The notes under the pieces are model-generated. The model did not search any database and was not told where the DNA came from. It worked only from the letters and a program-made list of their open reading frames with translations. A DNA stretch of 64,000 nucleotides from Paramecium sonneborni. Taxonomy: Eukaryota > Ciliophora > Oligohymenophorea > Peniculida > Parameciidae. How positions within the stretch are numbered: the stretch's first letter is position 1; every line of letters starts with the position of its first letter. Both the position numbers and the translations under genes were made by a program. This document shows positions 24,548 through 37,523 of the stretch, in pieces. The stretch is from NCBI GenBank assembly GCA_905182985.1, contig CAJJDN010000031.1:608789-672788 (forward strand), written 5' to 3'.

Positions 24548-25382
24548 TCAAACAATATTTAAAGGAAGGGATTTAACTTTATATCCTGAACCTTCTTTTA
24601 CTTTTCCAGCTGAAGAAACTCTTTGTTTATTTTGATTTTAATCTTGATAAATATAATAGATTCCTCCAATAATCATTGTTATAAACAAACCAATATATAA
24701 TGATTTACCATTTTTTAAATCTTCTGCTTTTTATTCTAGAGTTCTCCTATTTACATATTAAATATTGTTACTCTTTCATATCTGCTTTTTTTTCCCAATA
24801 TGATGTAGTTTCTGTAGGAACATGCAAAACATATTCAGACTTTTCTTTTTTGATATCATAATGCTTTTTGTATAAATCATAAGATATATTCCAAGGACTG
24901 TCTTCATCTACTTTTCTTTTGAAATAGTCAGGATTTCTAAAATATTATTTTTCAAAGTAATCTGAATATTCAGCTAAAATAGTTAGATTTTTGTTTCAAA
25001 CCTTCATTTTATCTAATATGTTCTCTATTGACTCTTGCCCATTTTTAATAAACATCTTCTTATTCTCCAAATGTTGGATTTCCTTAAAATGATTAACCAA
25101 TAATTCCTTATTATGATGATGATTATAGATACCATTTTCTTAATCATAATATTTCCTTTTTTCTGGATTAGATAATGTTTAATAAGCATATTAGATTTCT
25201 CTGAATTTTTCTGGATCAATTGAAGTCTCTGGATTTGAATCTGGATGATACTTTTTTGCTAATTCAAAAAAAGAAGCTTTTATATCTTCTTATGATGCAT
25301 CAGTTGAAACATTCAATGTTTTGTAAAGACATTTAGTTTAAGATGAGAATCTGTAGAGAGTTTTAATATATATTTTAATCAT
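24548..25382 (-). CDS. J-domain protein (Hsp40 family), membrane-anchored, 251 aa
   Basis: Introns at 25107-25132, 24974-25001 and 24747-24771 give 251 residues. A complete J domain occupies about residues 17-85: LYKTLNVSTDASQEDIKASF, then the HPD signature in LAKKYHPDSNPETS, then AYQTLSNPEKRKYYDQ. The N terminus (MIKIYIKTLYRFSSQTKCLY) is basic and may target mitochondria. A hydrophobic segment near the C terminus (LYIGLFITMIIGGIYYIY) suggests a membrane anchor. It would recruit and stimulate an Hsp70. The start codon overlaps the stop of the upstream MORN gene (see findings); no other Met precedes the J domain. Confidence 0.88.
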
Positions 25383-26098
25383 AATTTAAAATACTATCCT
25401 TAATTCCAAATTCCCTTAACTATTTATTTACTTATAATGCATTCATAAGTTAATTATCCATGTAACTATCCATTTGCAAATTCTCCAAAAACACAAGAAC
25501 CATTAATTAATTCTAAAATTCCTTCTCCATGAATTTTATCATTTTCAAATGTGCCATTATAAACTTTCCAATATTATTTATCTGATATTTAACATGCTGG
25601 TATAATTTTATCATATGTTCTTCTTGTATAATATTCAACACCATTTCCATTCTTTTTTCCAAGTTTCCATTCTCCCTCATATAAAAGAAGTCCTTCTCTA
25701 CTCAAATTTCCATTACCATGCATAGTACCTTTGAACCATTCTCCATTATACATAGTTCCATCTTCTAAATAAGTTGTAATAATCTTTTTTGCTAATTAAC
25801 ATGATTATTCTTAGACTGCTTTATTCCATAATTATTCAATTTCTGATCCTAAATCACTTCTTGGAGATGGAACAATAACTTTATATATATCTTCTTATTT
25901 TTATGGAGTCATTTCTTTTGAGATCTCTGGAATTTAAATTGGAACTATTTCTGATTCAGCATCAGATTAATCTTCTTATTTAAATTTTATTAAGCTTCTT
26001 GGTTCATTATTTTCTTTCTCTCCAAATATTCTTGGTTTCTTTCTATTTGGTTATTCTATATTTGAATTGTTACTGTTAGATGAAACAATATTACCCAT
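25379..26098 (-). CDS. MORN-repeat protein, possibly N-myristoylated, 239 aa
   Basis: A single exon encodes 239 residues. The start MGNIVSSN has Gly2 and Ser6/7, which fits an N-myristoylation signal. A disordered region runs to about residue 120. MORN repeats follow: DGTMYNGEWFKGTMHGNGN, YEGEWKLGKKNGNGVEYY, YNGTFENDKIHGEGILEL and VFGEFANGQLHGQLTY. MORN arrays bind membranes or organise cortical scaffolds in protists. The TGA at 25379-25381 overlaps the ATG of the J-protein gene by the sequence ATGA. Confidence 0.87.
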
Positions 26099-26109
26099 TT
26101 AATTAATTT

Positions 26110-27087
26110 ATGTTAAAGTCTAAAGAAAGTAAAGAAGCTGAGATTTATGAATGTTTAAGTAGAGATGGTACATCTTATCTTAAATACTTAAGACTCTTAC
26201 ATTATTAATGATATGGAAAATTTAGGTCCATGGCATAAATATGGAGGTAGCATACATTAAGAACTTTAAAGAATTTCTTCATTGTAATTAGGAAAATCTA
26301 TCTCAGAACATCATAATGATAAGATAATCAGTTCCACTAGATAGATTTTCTAAATGTAATCAGGCAGAAGGTTTTCTTAAGATATTATTAAACAAACATA
26401 ATTTCCACTTGATGATAAAATTATGAAATCAACATCAATTCATTAAGAATCAAAAAGCAGAACACAAATTTTTAAATAACTGAGATCATCTAAACCTAAA
26501 GATAGTTCTCTTATTGCAACTAAATAAGAAGAAACCTAAACTATTAATATTAAATAAGAAAAAAATAATGTAGGCTTTTTTGTTCAATGCTATCCTAATA
26601 GAAACAAATTTGAAAGATCAAAATTGTCCAACTTTTAAACTTCTAAAGAATACTTTGAAGTAAATATATATTTATTATTTAAGAGAAAATAGCATTGAAA
26701 ATGATGTATGGTCTTAATAGAGATTAAACTGTTGAACCTAATAAAAATGCTAATTCAAATTAAATTTTTATTTAATAATAAGAATAATAAGAAAGAAATT
26801 CATAATCAAGAGGACCTCCTAAAACAGTAGGCAGAAATTATTTTTATAAAAAAGAACTTAAATTTTATGGGAATAACTCATCACAAATAAATATAAATAA
26901 AACAATAAATAACTCTATTAATTCCTAATTAAATTAACCTTATAATGTTACAAAAACAAGAATACCATTTAATAAAATTAATAAAAAAACTGTTATTTCA
27001 TTTGCGTCTTAAAATCAATTACTAGAAAAGTAATATAAATAATCGCAACTTTAATAAAACAAAATATAAAGGATGGTTAGTAGTTGA
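26110..27087 (+). CDS. Unknown Gln/Ser-rich protein, 308 aa
   Basis: Introns at 26168-26192 and 26660-26685 give 308 residues from MLKSKESKEAEIYECLSRD. The second intron must end at the second of two close AG sites to keep frame. The protein is polar and low-complexity (Ser, Gln, Asn, Lys), with short basic stretches and no recognised fold. Its ATG lies 11 bp from the ATG of the divergent MORN gene. An alternative start is Met at 26213, which would make the first exon a 5' leader. Confidence 0.68.
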
Positions 27088-27158
27088 TTATTAATTGTAT
27101 TAAAATCTTTTGGAAATTATATGTAGATTCCAATTTTAAATTTATTTATATATATTTA

Positions 27159-28052
27159 TCAAAATGATCTAAAATTCTTATCTATTTTGATACAAGCATC
27201 TTCTAATAATTTTAGTAATGCTTCAGTAGTTGCTTCTCTTTCTCTTCTTTCAAAATTGATATCTTGTTGTAATTTACCATGTACATCTTCAATCATTCTA
27301 AATATTTTTCCTTAAGTCTCTTCTCTAACTTTCTTTTCAACCAATAATTAATCTGAAAATTTATTAATCTCACTATCAATTTATTCTGATAAGGATTCAG
27401 CTGATTCTTCTCTATTATCATATTCTAAAATATATACCTTGATCTTCTTTCTTAATCCAATTAATTTTTAACAACCTAAATTTATTATAAAACTTCAGAT
27501 ATTTTAGCTTGACTTCTATCTTCATATTAATGAGTGTTTCTTGTAATTGTAAGAGTTATCTATGCAAAACGTTCATCGATTTGCTTCTATAACTTTGTCT
27601 CTCCTTGACCTCTTATATTTCTTTCTTATTCAAATGAGAGTGCTATGTTATCTGATAATGTTCTATAATCTTTTTCCTTTTTGTCATCAAATGCCTAGGG
27701 AATATGGTTTTGTATAATCTACTTCTCTATCAGATTTTTGATTATGTGCTTAATCTTATAGTTTTAAGACAGCATCCTTAATTACTTTAAATCTTTATTC
27801 ATCTTTTGGTTTTTCAGATGCTAATACATCTTCTATAATTTTGATTCGTTCTTCCAACACTTCTCTTTTTTCTAGCTTATCTTTATCTATTCCATTTTGA
27901 ATGTGATTCCATTTATCTGAAAGCAATTTAATTCGCTATCTAGATGGGGAATCAAGATCCTAACTTAAATAATTAATAGTTGATCTTTAAGGACTTGATA
28001 GTTAGGATTTAGTAAGTTTAGAAGTCGTTAATTTTGATGTCGAAAGAAGCAT
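27159..28052 (-). CDS. SF-assemblin-like coiled-coil protein, about 279 aa
   Basis: An intron at 27695-27722 and a second near 27447-27472 (26 nt; a 29-nt alternative ends at 27475) give 278-279 residues. A Ser/Thr-rich basic head (MLLSTSKLTTSKLTKSQLSS) precedes a long coiled coil with the SF-assemblin/giardin spacing (NIALSFEQERNIRGQGETKL, QIDERFAQITLTITRNTHQY, FRMIEDVHGKLQQDINFERR). In ciliates this family forms striated fibres at basal bodies. Head-plus-rod architecture and length match the family. Confidence 0.82.
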
Positions 28053-28134
28053 ATGATATTTTTAATTAAATTTATTTACGATTTATCAATAATAACATTA
28101 CCCCTATAAAATGTTAATAATATATAATAATAAA

Positions 28135-29828
28135 ATGAATCAAAGTTAAACGATTTCTACTCTTAATACATCCATCTAAAAAGCAAAATCTGATTTCCAA
28201 CAAATCACTACTCAAAATAGGTATTTACAAAATCTGAACATAGATCTCTCATCTCATAAATGAAAATAGACAATTCTGAATACACTGATTAATTAATCAA
28301 TTAAAAATAAAAAAATACTGTTGTAGATACTTAATTAGCATTAAATGTAATTAAAGCTTAAGAAGAATGTGCTTTAATTGCTCAAAAAATTGAAATAGAA
28401 ACTAAAAAAAGGGTATTATATTACTTCATCATATTAGTAAGACTTAGAAAATCTAGTAAATGCAATGAAAAATAGTGCAAAAGACATCTCAAAAATAGAA
28501 AATACAAATTCAGGAAGTGAGTTGACTTAAGTTTAAAAAGTAATATCAGTTTTTAGTATGATAGGCTGTTCGAGATGCAGAATTGAAACTGTAATAAATT
28601 CACATTAAGCACAATGAATAATTAGCAGAAGTAGAAGCAGAAAAAGAATAATTGAATCTTAGTAGAAGGGAGAGAGTTATTTATTCAACAGTCTTTAAAG
28701 GAATTGAAAAAGATGCTATTTTTAAATAAAGAGAATATTAAAATTGTATAAGATAAAATGAATTGCTTAAAGAAGAGGTAATTTATAATATTATGAATTA
28801 TAGTAAAAATTTCTTTAAGACTAATTAAAACTAATTAAAGAATTAGCAGATAAAGAATAAAATAAATTCTAGGAAGATTATGCAGCATTATTCAAACCAT
28901 AAAAGGATGATCAATAAGAACAATAAAGTATGGCTTCAGATCAAAAATCACAGGCTTAAGGACCTTATTTAACAGAATAAGGGGATCAGTCAAAACCAAT
29001 ATTAAAAGAAAGAAGTGAATCATAATAAGAATAAAAAGATGTAGCTTAATAAGTTCTTGAATATGAGGCATAATTTAATAAGCTTTATTTAGAAACAGGA
29101 TTTAACAATGTTGAAGCTATTTTAAAATAATATTATAATTAAGAAATTTGGATTGATGACATCTATAGAGAAATAAATGAAATCAATTAAGAGGTTATAA
29201 TATAATTAACTATTTTAGATAGAATAAACTGAATAGAAAAATGAGAAAATTTAATAGTATTTGCAAAAGTTTAAATAAATGGCAAAAGCACCTATTAAAG
29301 AATAGGCAAATTTAGAAGATTCAAAAATTGAAAGAATTTCTAGAGGCATTGATTAAAATAAAAAACAAATAGCTTAAATCTAATAATAATATAAGAAAAT
29401 TTAAGAATAAATAGGTGTTGAAATTATTAATGATGATGATGATGAAACAACACTTTTACCTAAAATTGAATAACTAGAATAGATAATAGATAATATATTA
29501 TTAGTTTCTAATCAATATATTCCGAAATAAGATCAAAAAAAATAGAAAAAAGGAACAGTTAAATTTGATGATGATAAAAGTGAAATATCTGGTACTAAAT
29601 AACATACAGAATTAAAATCCTAATCTGATCATCAAAATGATTTAGATAATATGTTGACTGAAGGTAGATAAAATTTGTAAATTTTTAGTTGAGAAGAAAA
29701 AGACATTAGCTGAATCTAGACATACTAAAGAAGAATTGTAGAAAGAGAGTGCTGATTAAATGGTAATAAATTAAAATAAAAAATAAAATTCTAAAAGATC
29801 AAAGCATTAATAATAATCATAATATTGA
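28135..29828 (+). CDS. Outer dynein arm docking complex-like coiled coil (CCDC63/114/151 type), 514 aa
   Basis: Six introns (28221-28243, 28413-28437, 28540-28564, 28778-28803, 29194-29218, 29664-29688) give 514 residues. The protein is a long coiled coil. The diagnostic segment is EYEAQFNKLYLETGFNNVEA followed by ILKQYYNQE, matching the F..I...TG..d..e.i..f..qE block of ODA docking complex subunits. The N-terminal half contains repeated heptads, and the C-terminal 130 residues are acidic and Lys/Gln-rich. Inferred site: ciliary axoneme, attaching outer dynein arms to doublets. Which subunit it is cannot be said. Confidence 0.72.
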
Positions 29829-30112
29829 AAATTTGAATTTGCATATATAAATTTATACATAATCATTTCTCCTCCTTCACTACACATTAACCTAATTTCT
29901 AAAATTATTACTAACGATATATTTGTTTAATTACTTAACATAAAACTGTATATGAAGGTCTTTTACTGGGATTAGATTGTTATGCTGTTTGCTTAATGCA
30001 AATGACTAATTCTTGGTATGGTAATAGGCAATTTTTTTTCTCAATTAATGTTTCCATATTAATTATATTAATATTTATTTTATATACGTTTTTATTTTCA
30101 ATATAGAGAATT

Positions 30113-31665
30113 ATGAATGCATCACATACAGAGTTTATTGAAAGCTATGTTGATTAAAGTAATAATTTCAGTAAAATAAAACAAATTGATAAAACTGTAT
30201 AAAATAATGGAATACATACAAAACAATAATCAATGCTAAGATACTTAGTTTTATTTTTGTCTATCTGGATAATCATTCCTTCATTTTATTGCTTTGATTA
30301 GCCAGTAGCAATATATAAAACCCTAAAATAATTATTTTAAGAAGATTCAACCATAAATTTTGATTTGTATTTTGCATCTCTCTACATAATCTATGCTTTT
30401 GGAAATGCCTTTTTGCCTCTTTTAACAGGTGGAATGAGAGATTGTCGAGGAGATAGAATTGTTATGACATATATAGTAGGTGTAAATATTATTAATCAAT
30501 TTAGCTATTATGATATTGGGACAGCTGACTTTTACTATTGGAGTTTATTTTAAATCATTTTTATTAATGATATTAGGTAGATTACTATTAGGTTGGGGTA
30601 TTGAGTCATTATTACCCTTATGGTCATCATTTTTGGCTCCTTTTTTTAAGAATAGCATTGTAAGATTGAATTAAGTATATAGTCAATAGTATTGAGTATT
30701 CTCCAACTCTTTTCATAAATTGGTTTGGTGTTATCTATATATTTAACTCCAATTATTTAAAAAGAATATAATTTAATAATATCCTTAATTAGTGGAATAG
30801 TTTTTATTTTAATTGGTTACATTTTATTGTGCTTAGGCTTTTTAATTGACAAAAAACTTGAAAATGAAAATTATTTATCTTCTTACAGATAGCTTTAACC
30901 AAGCAGTGATATCATTTTAACAGAAGATACAAAAATAATCAATAAGTTTTATTTTTTTAAATTCAAAGATATAAAAATATTTCCTTAAATGTTTTGGTTA
31001 CTTTTAGCTTTTAATTCAGCATTCTATTGTTCGATAGTTACACTAGTAAATGTATCGATGTATATTATGGCATCCGTATTGTTTGATATCAATAATCAAA
31101 TTGAAGAGTTAGATATTGCATTATTTTGGATGTTAGGTTGCTTATCCCTTTTTATAATTGGTCCTTTGGTTTAATATTTTACTTATAGAAGATACTTAAT
31201 TATCGTTTCAGTTATCATTATTATTATTGGCCATATATAATACTTAACTTCACCTCATATAGGCTTAACTATTTTAGCAATTGGTTATTGTTTATCGTTT
31301 GTTTGTACTTGGAGTGCAATTATCTACATTATAAAATTAAAATCGTTTGGCAAAGCTTTTGGTCTCACAGTGGGATTTTAAAATTTAATTTTTGTGTTTA
31401 TGCCTTTTATATTAGATATTGTAAACAGAAACATTATGGGCACTTTTAAAGTATTAATTTCATTTTCTTTATTTGCTTTAATTTTGGCAATCCAAATTTT
31501 AGTTGAAGATATAAGATGCTTCAAGTAAAAATTATGTTAATTTCTAGCATTTTAGATAATAAATTAGCTCCTATGTAATTTCCAAAAATAAACAATGCAA
31601 GTAATGAAGAAAATAATAATAATGACATAGATTTATTTGCAGAATATTTAGAAAAACCTTAATGA
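30113..31665 (+). CDS. Major facilitator superfamily transporter, 493 aa
   Basis: Introns at 30480-30504, 30660-30682 and 31525-31547 give 493 residues and about 12 hydrophobic segments. The N-terminal bundle has YFASLYIIYAFGNAFLPLLT, then the loop GGMRDCRGDRI (the D-x-G-D-R motif A region), then LGRLLLGWGIESLLPLWSSF. A long hydrophilic loop separates the two six-helix bundles, and the tail is acidic. This matches a protist MFS family of the MFSD1 type. Substrate unknown. The preceding 280 bp contain a short coding-like scrap (about 29953-30090) but no second gene that I can support. Confidence 0.85.
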
Positions 31666-31801
31666 AAAATAAGCATCAATTTTATTAATAGAAACATAAA
31701 AATAATTCTATTTCACTTCCTAATCATTCTATCATTAAATTATAAAACTACATTATATTTATATTATTAAATCTATTTTAATAGTATGTATATTAATCAT
31801 T

Positions 31802-34581
31802 TCAAATATTAACTTCTTACAATGGTCTAACAATTAGTTGACTAGATTAACTGACTTAACTTGACTTAGTGTTTGTAATATTTTCTTTATATAATGATGA
31901 CTTGCGAACCTCAAAGCTTGTAGATTCCTAAAAATAAAAAATATAATTACCTTAACTACTGTGGCATTTCCTCTTTACTTAAATGCATCAAATTCGGCTT
32001 AAATCATCATCAAATCTTCTTATGTTTTATGATAATCTTTATTTAATATTATAAATTTCTTTTTCCAAGTTTCGACTTCATTTTAATAATAAGTTATTTT
32101 TTCTTCAAATTAAACTACCTCATTTTATTGATTTGATTCATATTCTCTAATTCTTTATTCAAATTCATTAATTTATTATTACTTTTTTGCTAATTCCTCA
32201 ATTAGTTTATCTAATTTAAATTTAAGCTCAGATTCTGTATCTATTCTAATTTCAAGTTCCTATTTAAGAGCTTTGTTCTCAACTAATAAATGATCAACCT
32301 TAAATTAATTTTCAGCATTTTCTGATTGTAATTCTGTCAATTATTTTGTGAGGAATGAATTTTTTTTTGATAACTCTTCATCTAATTATTATTAATATTT
32401 CAAGTCTCCAGTCATACCATCAATTTATTTTGACAATGTTTCTATGACATGATTTTATTCTTCTATAAAACTCTTAAAAGATAAATTCTCACTCTCAAAT
32501 CTAAACAATTTCTCTCTTTAAGAATTCAAAGCTTCATTCATTTACTATTCCAATTTTCTCTCTTTCTCTTCACCTTATAATTAAAGTTCTTATAATTAAG
32601 CTTTTAATAATTAAATTTCTCTTTAGTTTTCGTCAAATACTGTACTTTATTCTTAAATCAAATCATTCTTTTAATTTATTTAAAATAACATTCTTTAAAT
32701 TTCTGAAGATAACAAAGATAATTTTTCTTCATATTCATATATTTTTTTCTCTAAATCTTTTATTGTTTATTAAGTTGTTTATTTATATAAATTATACTTA
32801 TCTTACAATTCTTTAAGCTCATTTAATTTTTCATCATAATCTTTTTATAATCTTGCTCTTATAGTTTATAATTAAATGTTTTGTTAATCAAGTTATTCAA
32901 CTTAGATTCTTAAATTTGAGTATTCTTCACCAGACTTATATTTAAATGAATTTAATTCATTTTATTATTAAGTAATTTATTGTTATAAAGAATTAATAAT
33001 AAGGTTCAATTCTGTATTCGATTATTCTAGTTAACCTTTTTTTTATTATAACTAGTTAGTTGTAATTAAAGCATCTTCTACTTCTAATTTTAATTTATGA
33101 TTTTCTTCCTAAAGTTTCAATTTATAAGTATTATATTCGCTGTATAATGATGTATATTAATTCTTCAAAGTAGAAATCTCATTAATTTTTTCATCAAGGG
33201 TGGTCTATAAAATCTAATTAATATTATTTAATTAATTTAACTCATTTTATAAATCTTCATTATTAATTCTTAACTAATAGATTTCTTCTTAAAATTTTTT
33301 AGAAATGATTGTTAATTCTTATTGATATTAGGATTTATTTTATTCCATCTCATCATTTTTTGATTAAAGCTCAAAGTTATAGTCTTATTAAATTGAACTC
33401 AATTGTTAATTAAGATCAGATTTTAACTTATCTATTGTTTTATTTAAGTCAGTTGATTATTATTTTAATTTGATAATTTATTCTTATAACTTAGTATTTT
33501 CTTATTTAGAAACTTCTAATTCATTTTATAAGACAGATCTATATTTTTGAAGCTCTTCAGATTCAGTTTAATAATAATCAATTTATTAGTTGGAAGAATC
33601 CAATCTAAGCATAAGATTGTCAATTTCTTTATATTATGCCTAAATTGTTGTTTATTGTTCTTACAATCTCATTTCTAATAATTAAATATTGCCTCGCAAT
33701 TACTATAATTATTGTTCTTTTTATTCAAAAAGAAAAGTATATTGTTCAATAGCTTATTTATCTTAATTCAATAAGAAAATATTTCTTTCCTATTATTATA
33801 TCGTCTCCAATTATCGATCTAACTCTGATCTTATAAGAACAACTTAATTACAAGCTTCTTAATATTACTTTCTCAATTTTGAAGAATTATTTTCTAAATT
33901 TTCTATGATATTTTCTTTATTAATCAATTCAGAGTCTAATTCATTTATTTTTTGAGTGAGTTGCTCAACAAAATTATTTTTATCGACAATAATCACATTT
34001 AAACGTTCCATTTCAGTAGTAAGTAAAGTAATTTTATTTTCTAAGTTTTCATTAATAGTTTATTTTTTCATTTGTTAAGTCAAATATTTTACTTAATCAT
34101 CAGAATGTTAGAATTAAGTTTTGTATTGATTTATTTCTTAAGTAAGATATTCAATTTCAGATTAATGATTTATTTATGATTCTTCGTATAATTTTTTAAT
34201 ATTGTCTATCTCATTAGAATATGTGTTAGTATGTTGTCTTTAACAAATAGAGGTTTGTTCTATTTCTTATTAAAGTTCAAAAATTCTTTAATGTAATTAC
34301 TAGTTCTCTTATGTTAATTGTTCTATATGTTATTCATGCCCTTAACACCTCTTGTCTGTACAAAGTCTTACTGTCCTTGTTTCTATAACTGGTCTAAAGG
34401 TAGTTGTTGTAGTTATTGTTGTCTTTGGTCTAGTTGCATATGTTGTTATTTTTGTGACTCTACTATTTACTGATGAATCAGCTCTTTGATCTCTTATATT
34501 TGAGTGTGGAGAACTTACTAATCTGGTTGTTGTAATGGTTGGTGTAGGAATAAACTTCTATGTTGGAGATTATGCTCTCAT
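31802..34581 (-). CDS. Long coiled-coil protein, 918 aa
   Basis: One intron at 31928-31950 gives 918 residues; the rest is a single exon read completely in frame. The first 90 residues are Thr/Arg/Val-rich and disordered (for example ITTYATRPKTTITTTTTFRP). Nearly everything after that is a heptad coiled coil (for example VEQLTQKINELDSELINKEN). The last 40 residues are polar. It is of the structural type found in basal-body, cortical or infraciliary proteins; no specific family was recognised. Confidence 0.85.
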
Positions 34582-34966
34582 TTTTCTAGATGTCGTTAAA
34601 ATTAAATAAATATATAACAGTTAATTAATAATCCAATTATGCTAAAATAATGAAAAATTTATATTTTTTTATAATTTAATCAAATAAAAAGTGAATTTTA
34701 ACTTAAAAAAATAATATCTATGCTATTAATTATTAAAGATACGAAAAAAAACATCATCAATAATTTTAGAGAATAATTTCATTAATAAATATTTTTAATG
34801 AAATTTTTAAATGGCTGGATGAATGAAACTTTAAGAAAGTGATTGTTATTTTCTTATTCTCAAACTTTTTATGGAAAACTTTTAAGTATTTTAGATTTTA
34901 ATGTTTGAAACATTTATCATTATCTATTTAAAGAATGTATAATAATTATTTATGTGCAAATAAACT
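34582..34966. other. Intergenic AT-rich spacer
   Basis: About 385 bp between the coiled-coil gene start and the stop of the TRAPPC1-like gene, on the same strand. It contains no readable gene. A run of eleven T (34970-34980) just beyond it encodes the Lys tail of the next gene. Confidence 0.5.
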
Positions 34967-35434
34967 TCATTTTTTTTTTTGGAAAGGCTCAAAAATTTCT
35001 ACTATTTTTTCTATAAACAAAGGATTATCCAAAGGCTCTCCATGTACATAAAATGGGTTTCTTTTAATGATTTCTAAATAGTTAGTATAAACCTCTTTTA
35101 ATGTTTCTGAATAATCTGTTTAATCAGAAATATTTGAGAGTAATATGATTTTCACACCAGAACACATTTCATAAATTGTAAACTTAAAATAATTTGTTAA
35201 GAAGTATTTAAAATTAGTGATTGGCTCACTTGAAAATGCTTGACTAAATCCCTTCAAACCTTCGCTAACTCCATATATGTTTTGAATTCTATTTTATTTC
35301 AAAAGGTCTTGAATTTCTGTTTTTTTATTGACTATTCCTTTAGCAAAATTCCAATAAAACACAAGATTCTTATATCCTTGAAATATAATTAATTCAAACA
35401 AGTTTTCTTAATCTAAATATTTTGTATTAAGCAT
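34967..35434 (-). CDS. TRAPP complex subunit, TRAPPC1/Bet5-like, 155 aa
   Basis: A single exon of 155 residues. The N-terminal part (FELIIFQGYKNLVFYWNFAK) matches the first strands of a longin-like TRAPP subunit. The C-terminal part carries the family signature: FTIYEMCSGVKIILLSN, then VYTNYLEIIKRNPFYVHGEP, then NPLFIEKIVEIF. In TRAPPC1/Bet5 these are YETPTGIK, a long helix ending YVE.V.KNP, and a C-terminal helix. Role: tethering and Rab/Ypt1 exchange in ER-Golgi traffic. The tail is a Lys run coded by a homopolymer. An upstream exon replacing the first few residues is possible. Confidence 0.75.
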
Positions 35435-35559
35435 TTCTTGATTAATATTTAATATATAATAATATTTGAGAATGAAATAACATCAAACTTTGCATTTCTT
35501 ACTAAAATTTGAAATTTAGATTATAATAAACACAACAACAAAAATTATTTCATAAAATT

Positions 35560-36449
35560 TCATATTTTAAATTCTTTTGAGATTAAAACAAATGTTAGTA
35601 CTTTTATTTAATTGATTAATGGTACAGTAGATGCTAGTTTAAAGCTTAATTATTGTAAATGTCTAATCAATTATCCTTATGTTGAGTTTATTTTGATTTT
35701 GATTTTATTGACTGCTTCATTTTTTATTATATACTATATAAATTCTGTGACAAGATTTAAAAAGTTACCATTTTTTCTATGCCATTTAGCCACATACATT
35801 TTATTAATAATACTTTCTTTATCTTATAATTCTCCAAAAACAGTATATAAGCAAAAACCCATATGACACTTATGAAACTTATTTTACACTTGATATATAG
35901 AAATAAAAGTTCTCCCTTACTTAGACATTTCAACATAAATATCTTATTCATCAAATAATTTGATAGCTACTTAACCAATTGTACGAGAGTTTTATTTAAA
36001 CTTTTATTCCTCTGTCAACTCTCCTATTTAACGTTTAAGATTTTCTATTATAGCAGAACCTCTACTGTTATAACTATCAAGAAAACGGGATGATTGCTTC
36101 ATATGAGATTCTGAAAGAGGTTAAATATTTCTTACACCTGTCCAACTTTAACTTGAACCTGTAACTTTCCACCAATCTAAAGTATGTTGCTTGTTCTTTT
36201 AAGTTACATTAGAATCCTCTTCTGCTTATTTGACAGAATTCAAAATAGAGTGGAATGAGTCAAATAAATAATAAACATCAGTTTCTTAGTTGATCATATC
36301 AATAAATGCAGGTATAATTGTAGATGCAACATCCTTTCCAATCTACGCAATTTGAAATTTACTTGGTACTTATTTAGGCTATGAAGAATACTATAATTGA
36401 AGTTGCTATGATTAATGTACTTATTATATATTCTTGCGTACAGAATCAT
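35560..36449 (-). CDS. Unknown protein, about 289 aa
   Basis: A 20-nt intron at 36343-36362 gives 289 residues. The middle reads convincingly (VASTIIPAFIDMINQETDVY, QHTLDWWKVTGSSQSWTGVR, ENLKRQIGELTEEQKFKQN, YVAKWHRKNGNFLNLVTEF). No known domain was identified. The last 60 residues (below about 35740) are less convincing and could be run-on into non-coding DNA, since TGA is the only stop. The first exon is short and its start is tentative. Confidence 0.6.
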
Positions 36450-36949
36450 ACCTTTTTTATTACATTATTTATAAAAATGATTAAATTCATATTTATTTCA
36501 TTATTTTTTAAACTATTATCATTATGTCATAAAAAACTTTAAATAATCACAATTTTCATCTATCAGAATCAATTTTACAAATACAACCCTTTAAAAAAAC
36601 TATTTTTTCTATTTAATTATTTTTTATATCTGAAATTTATAACCAAACTTGATCAGAAAAAATTGCTTTTCACTCAATATTAAATATTATTTTGATTTTT
36701 GCTATTTATTACAAAATTGAATCACCTAATCAAAGATGAGTTATTTAGATATAAAAAAGGAAAAAATTGTATCATACAAAAAAAATAAGTAATATCACTA
36801 GAACAGATGGAAGAAACTCACAAACAATTTAGAATAAAATCAATGTAAATAAATTAGGTTTCTGATTTTTTTTATTAATTAAATTTTCAATAAAAACAGT
36901 TGAATTAATTAGAATTAAAATGACTTGTTTATAAAATGATATATTAAAA

Positions 36950-37500
36950 AAGATATGGGCTGAAAATAATATTAATTTTCTTTATTTTATTCAATATTTA
37001 AATGCACAGTGGAAAAATTGATTTTTAATTTTTCTTGATTGCTCATTTCAAATGATTATTGTTCTTCTTTATTTATTAAAATAAGGCTTGAAAATAGTAT
37101 TAATTATACCAAAGATTTAAATACTATCATCCATATTTCAAAAGTATAATTCTAAATTGCAGTAAATGAAAAATAATTATTACACACAAAGAAATGGAAG
37201 ATCTCATAACTGATACTTAATTTTAAATATTGCTTTGTTACTTAATTCGCATTCTTCTTTTCCATTTTAGTTTATTTCACATTAAAAAGTTTCCCGATCA
37301 TATTTCATTCTCTCAGTGTAAAATTTAAAAAAAAGCCATATAATTAACTTCACACAGCTACTGATAATAAATTTATATGTTTAATTGTGTTTTTCTTAGA
37401 ATTTGTTATATTGAGTGATAGCAACATTATTTTTTTTAAATATAATTTTTATGGAATAGTGAGGGACTTTAAAGATATATGTAAAAAAAATTATATTACT
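36950..37500 (-). pseudogene. Decayed paralogue of the adjacent 4-TM gene
   Basis: Reading the minus strand gives YTERMKYDRETFQCEINQNG followed by KEECELSN, then a TGA. Further on comes KEEQQSFEMSNQEKLKIN. These align with YTKEFSMETLQCQIKYNG...VCLLGGE and KEEQSSEIINQELLKAV of the intact gene at 37524-38129, in the same order and spacing. The transmembrane part between them is broken. It is a tandem duplicate that lost function. The 36450-36950 interval next to it is AT-rich with nothing readable. Confidence 0.6.
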
Positions 37501-37523
37501 TAAAATTAATTTATTCTATATTT

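Noticed and set aside
35612..35866. Plus-strand hydrophobic 84-codon frame
   Set aside because: No ATG in frame, and it lies antisense to the C-terminal part of the 35560-36449 gene.
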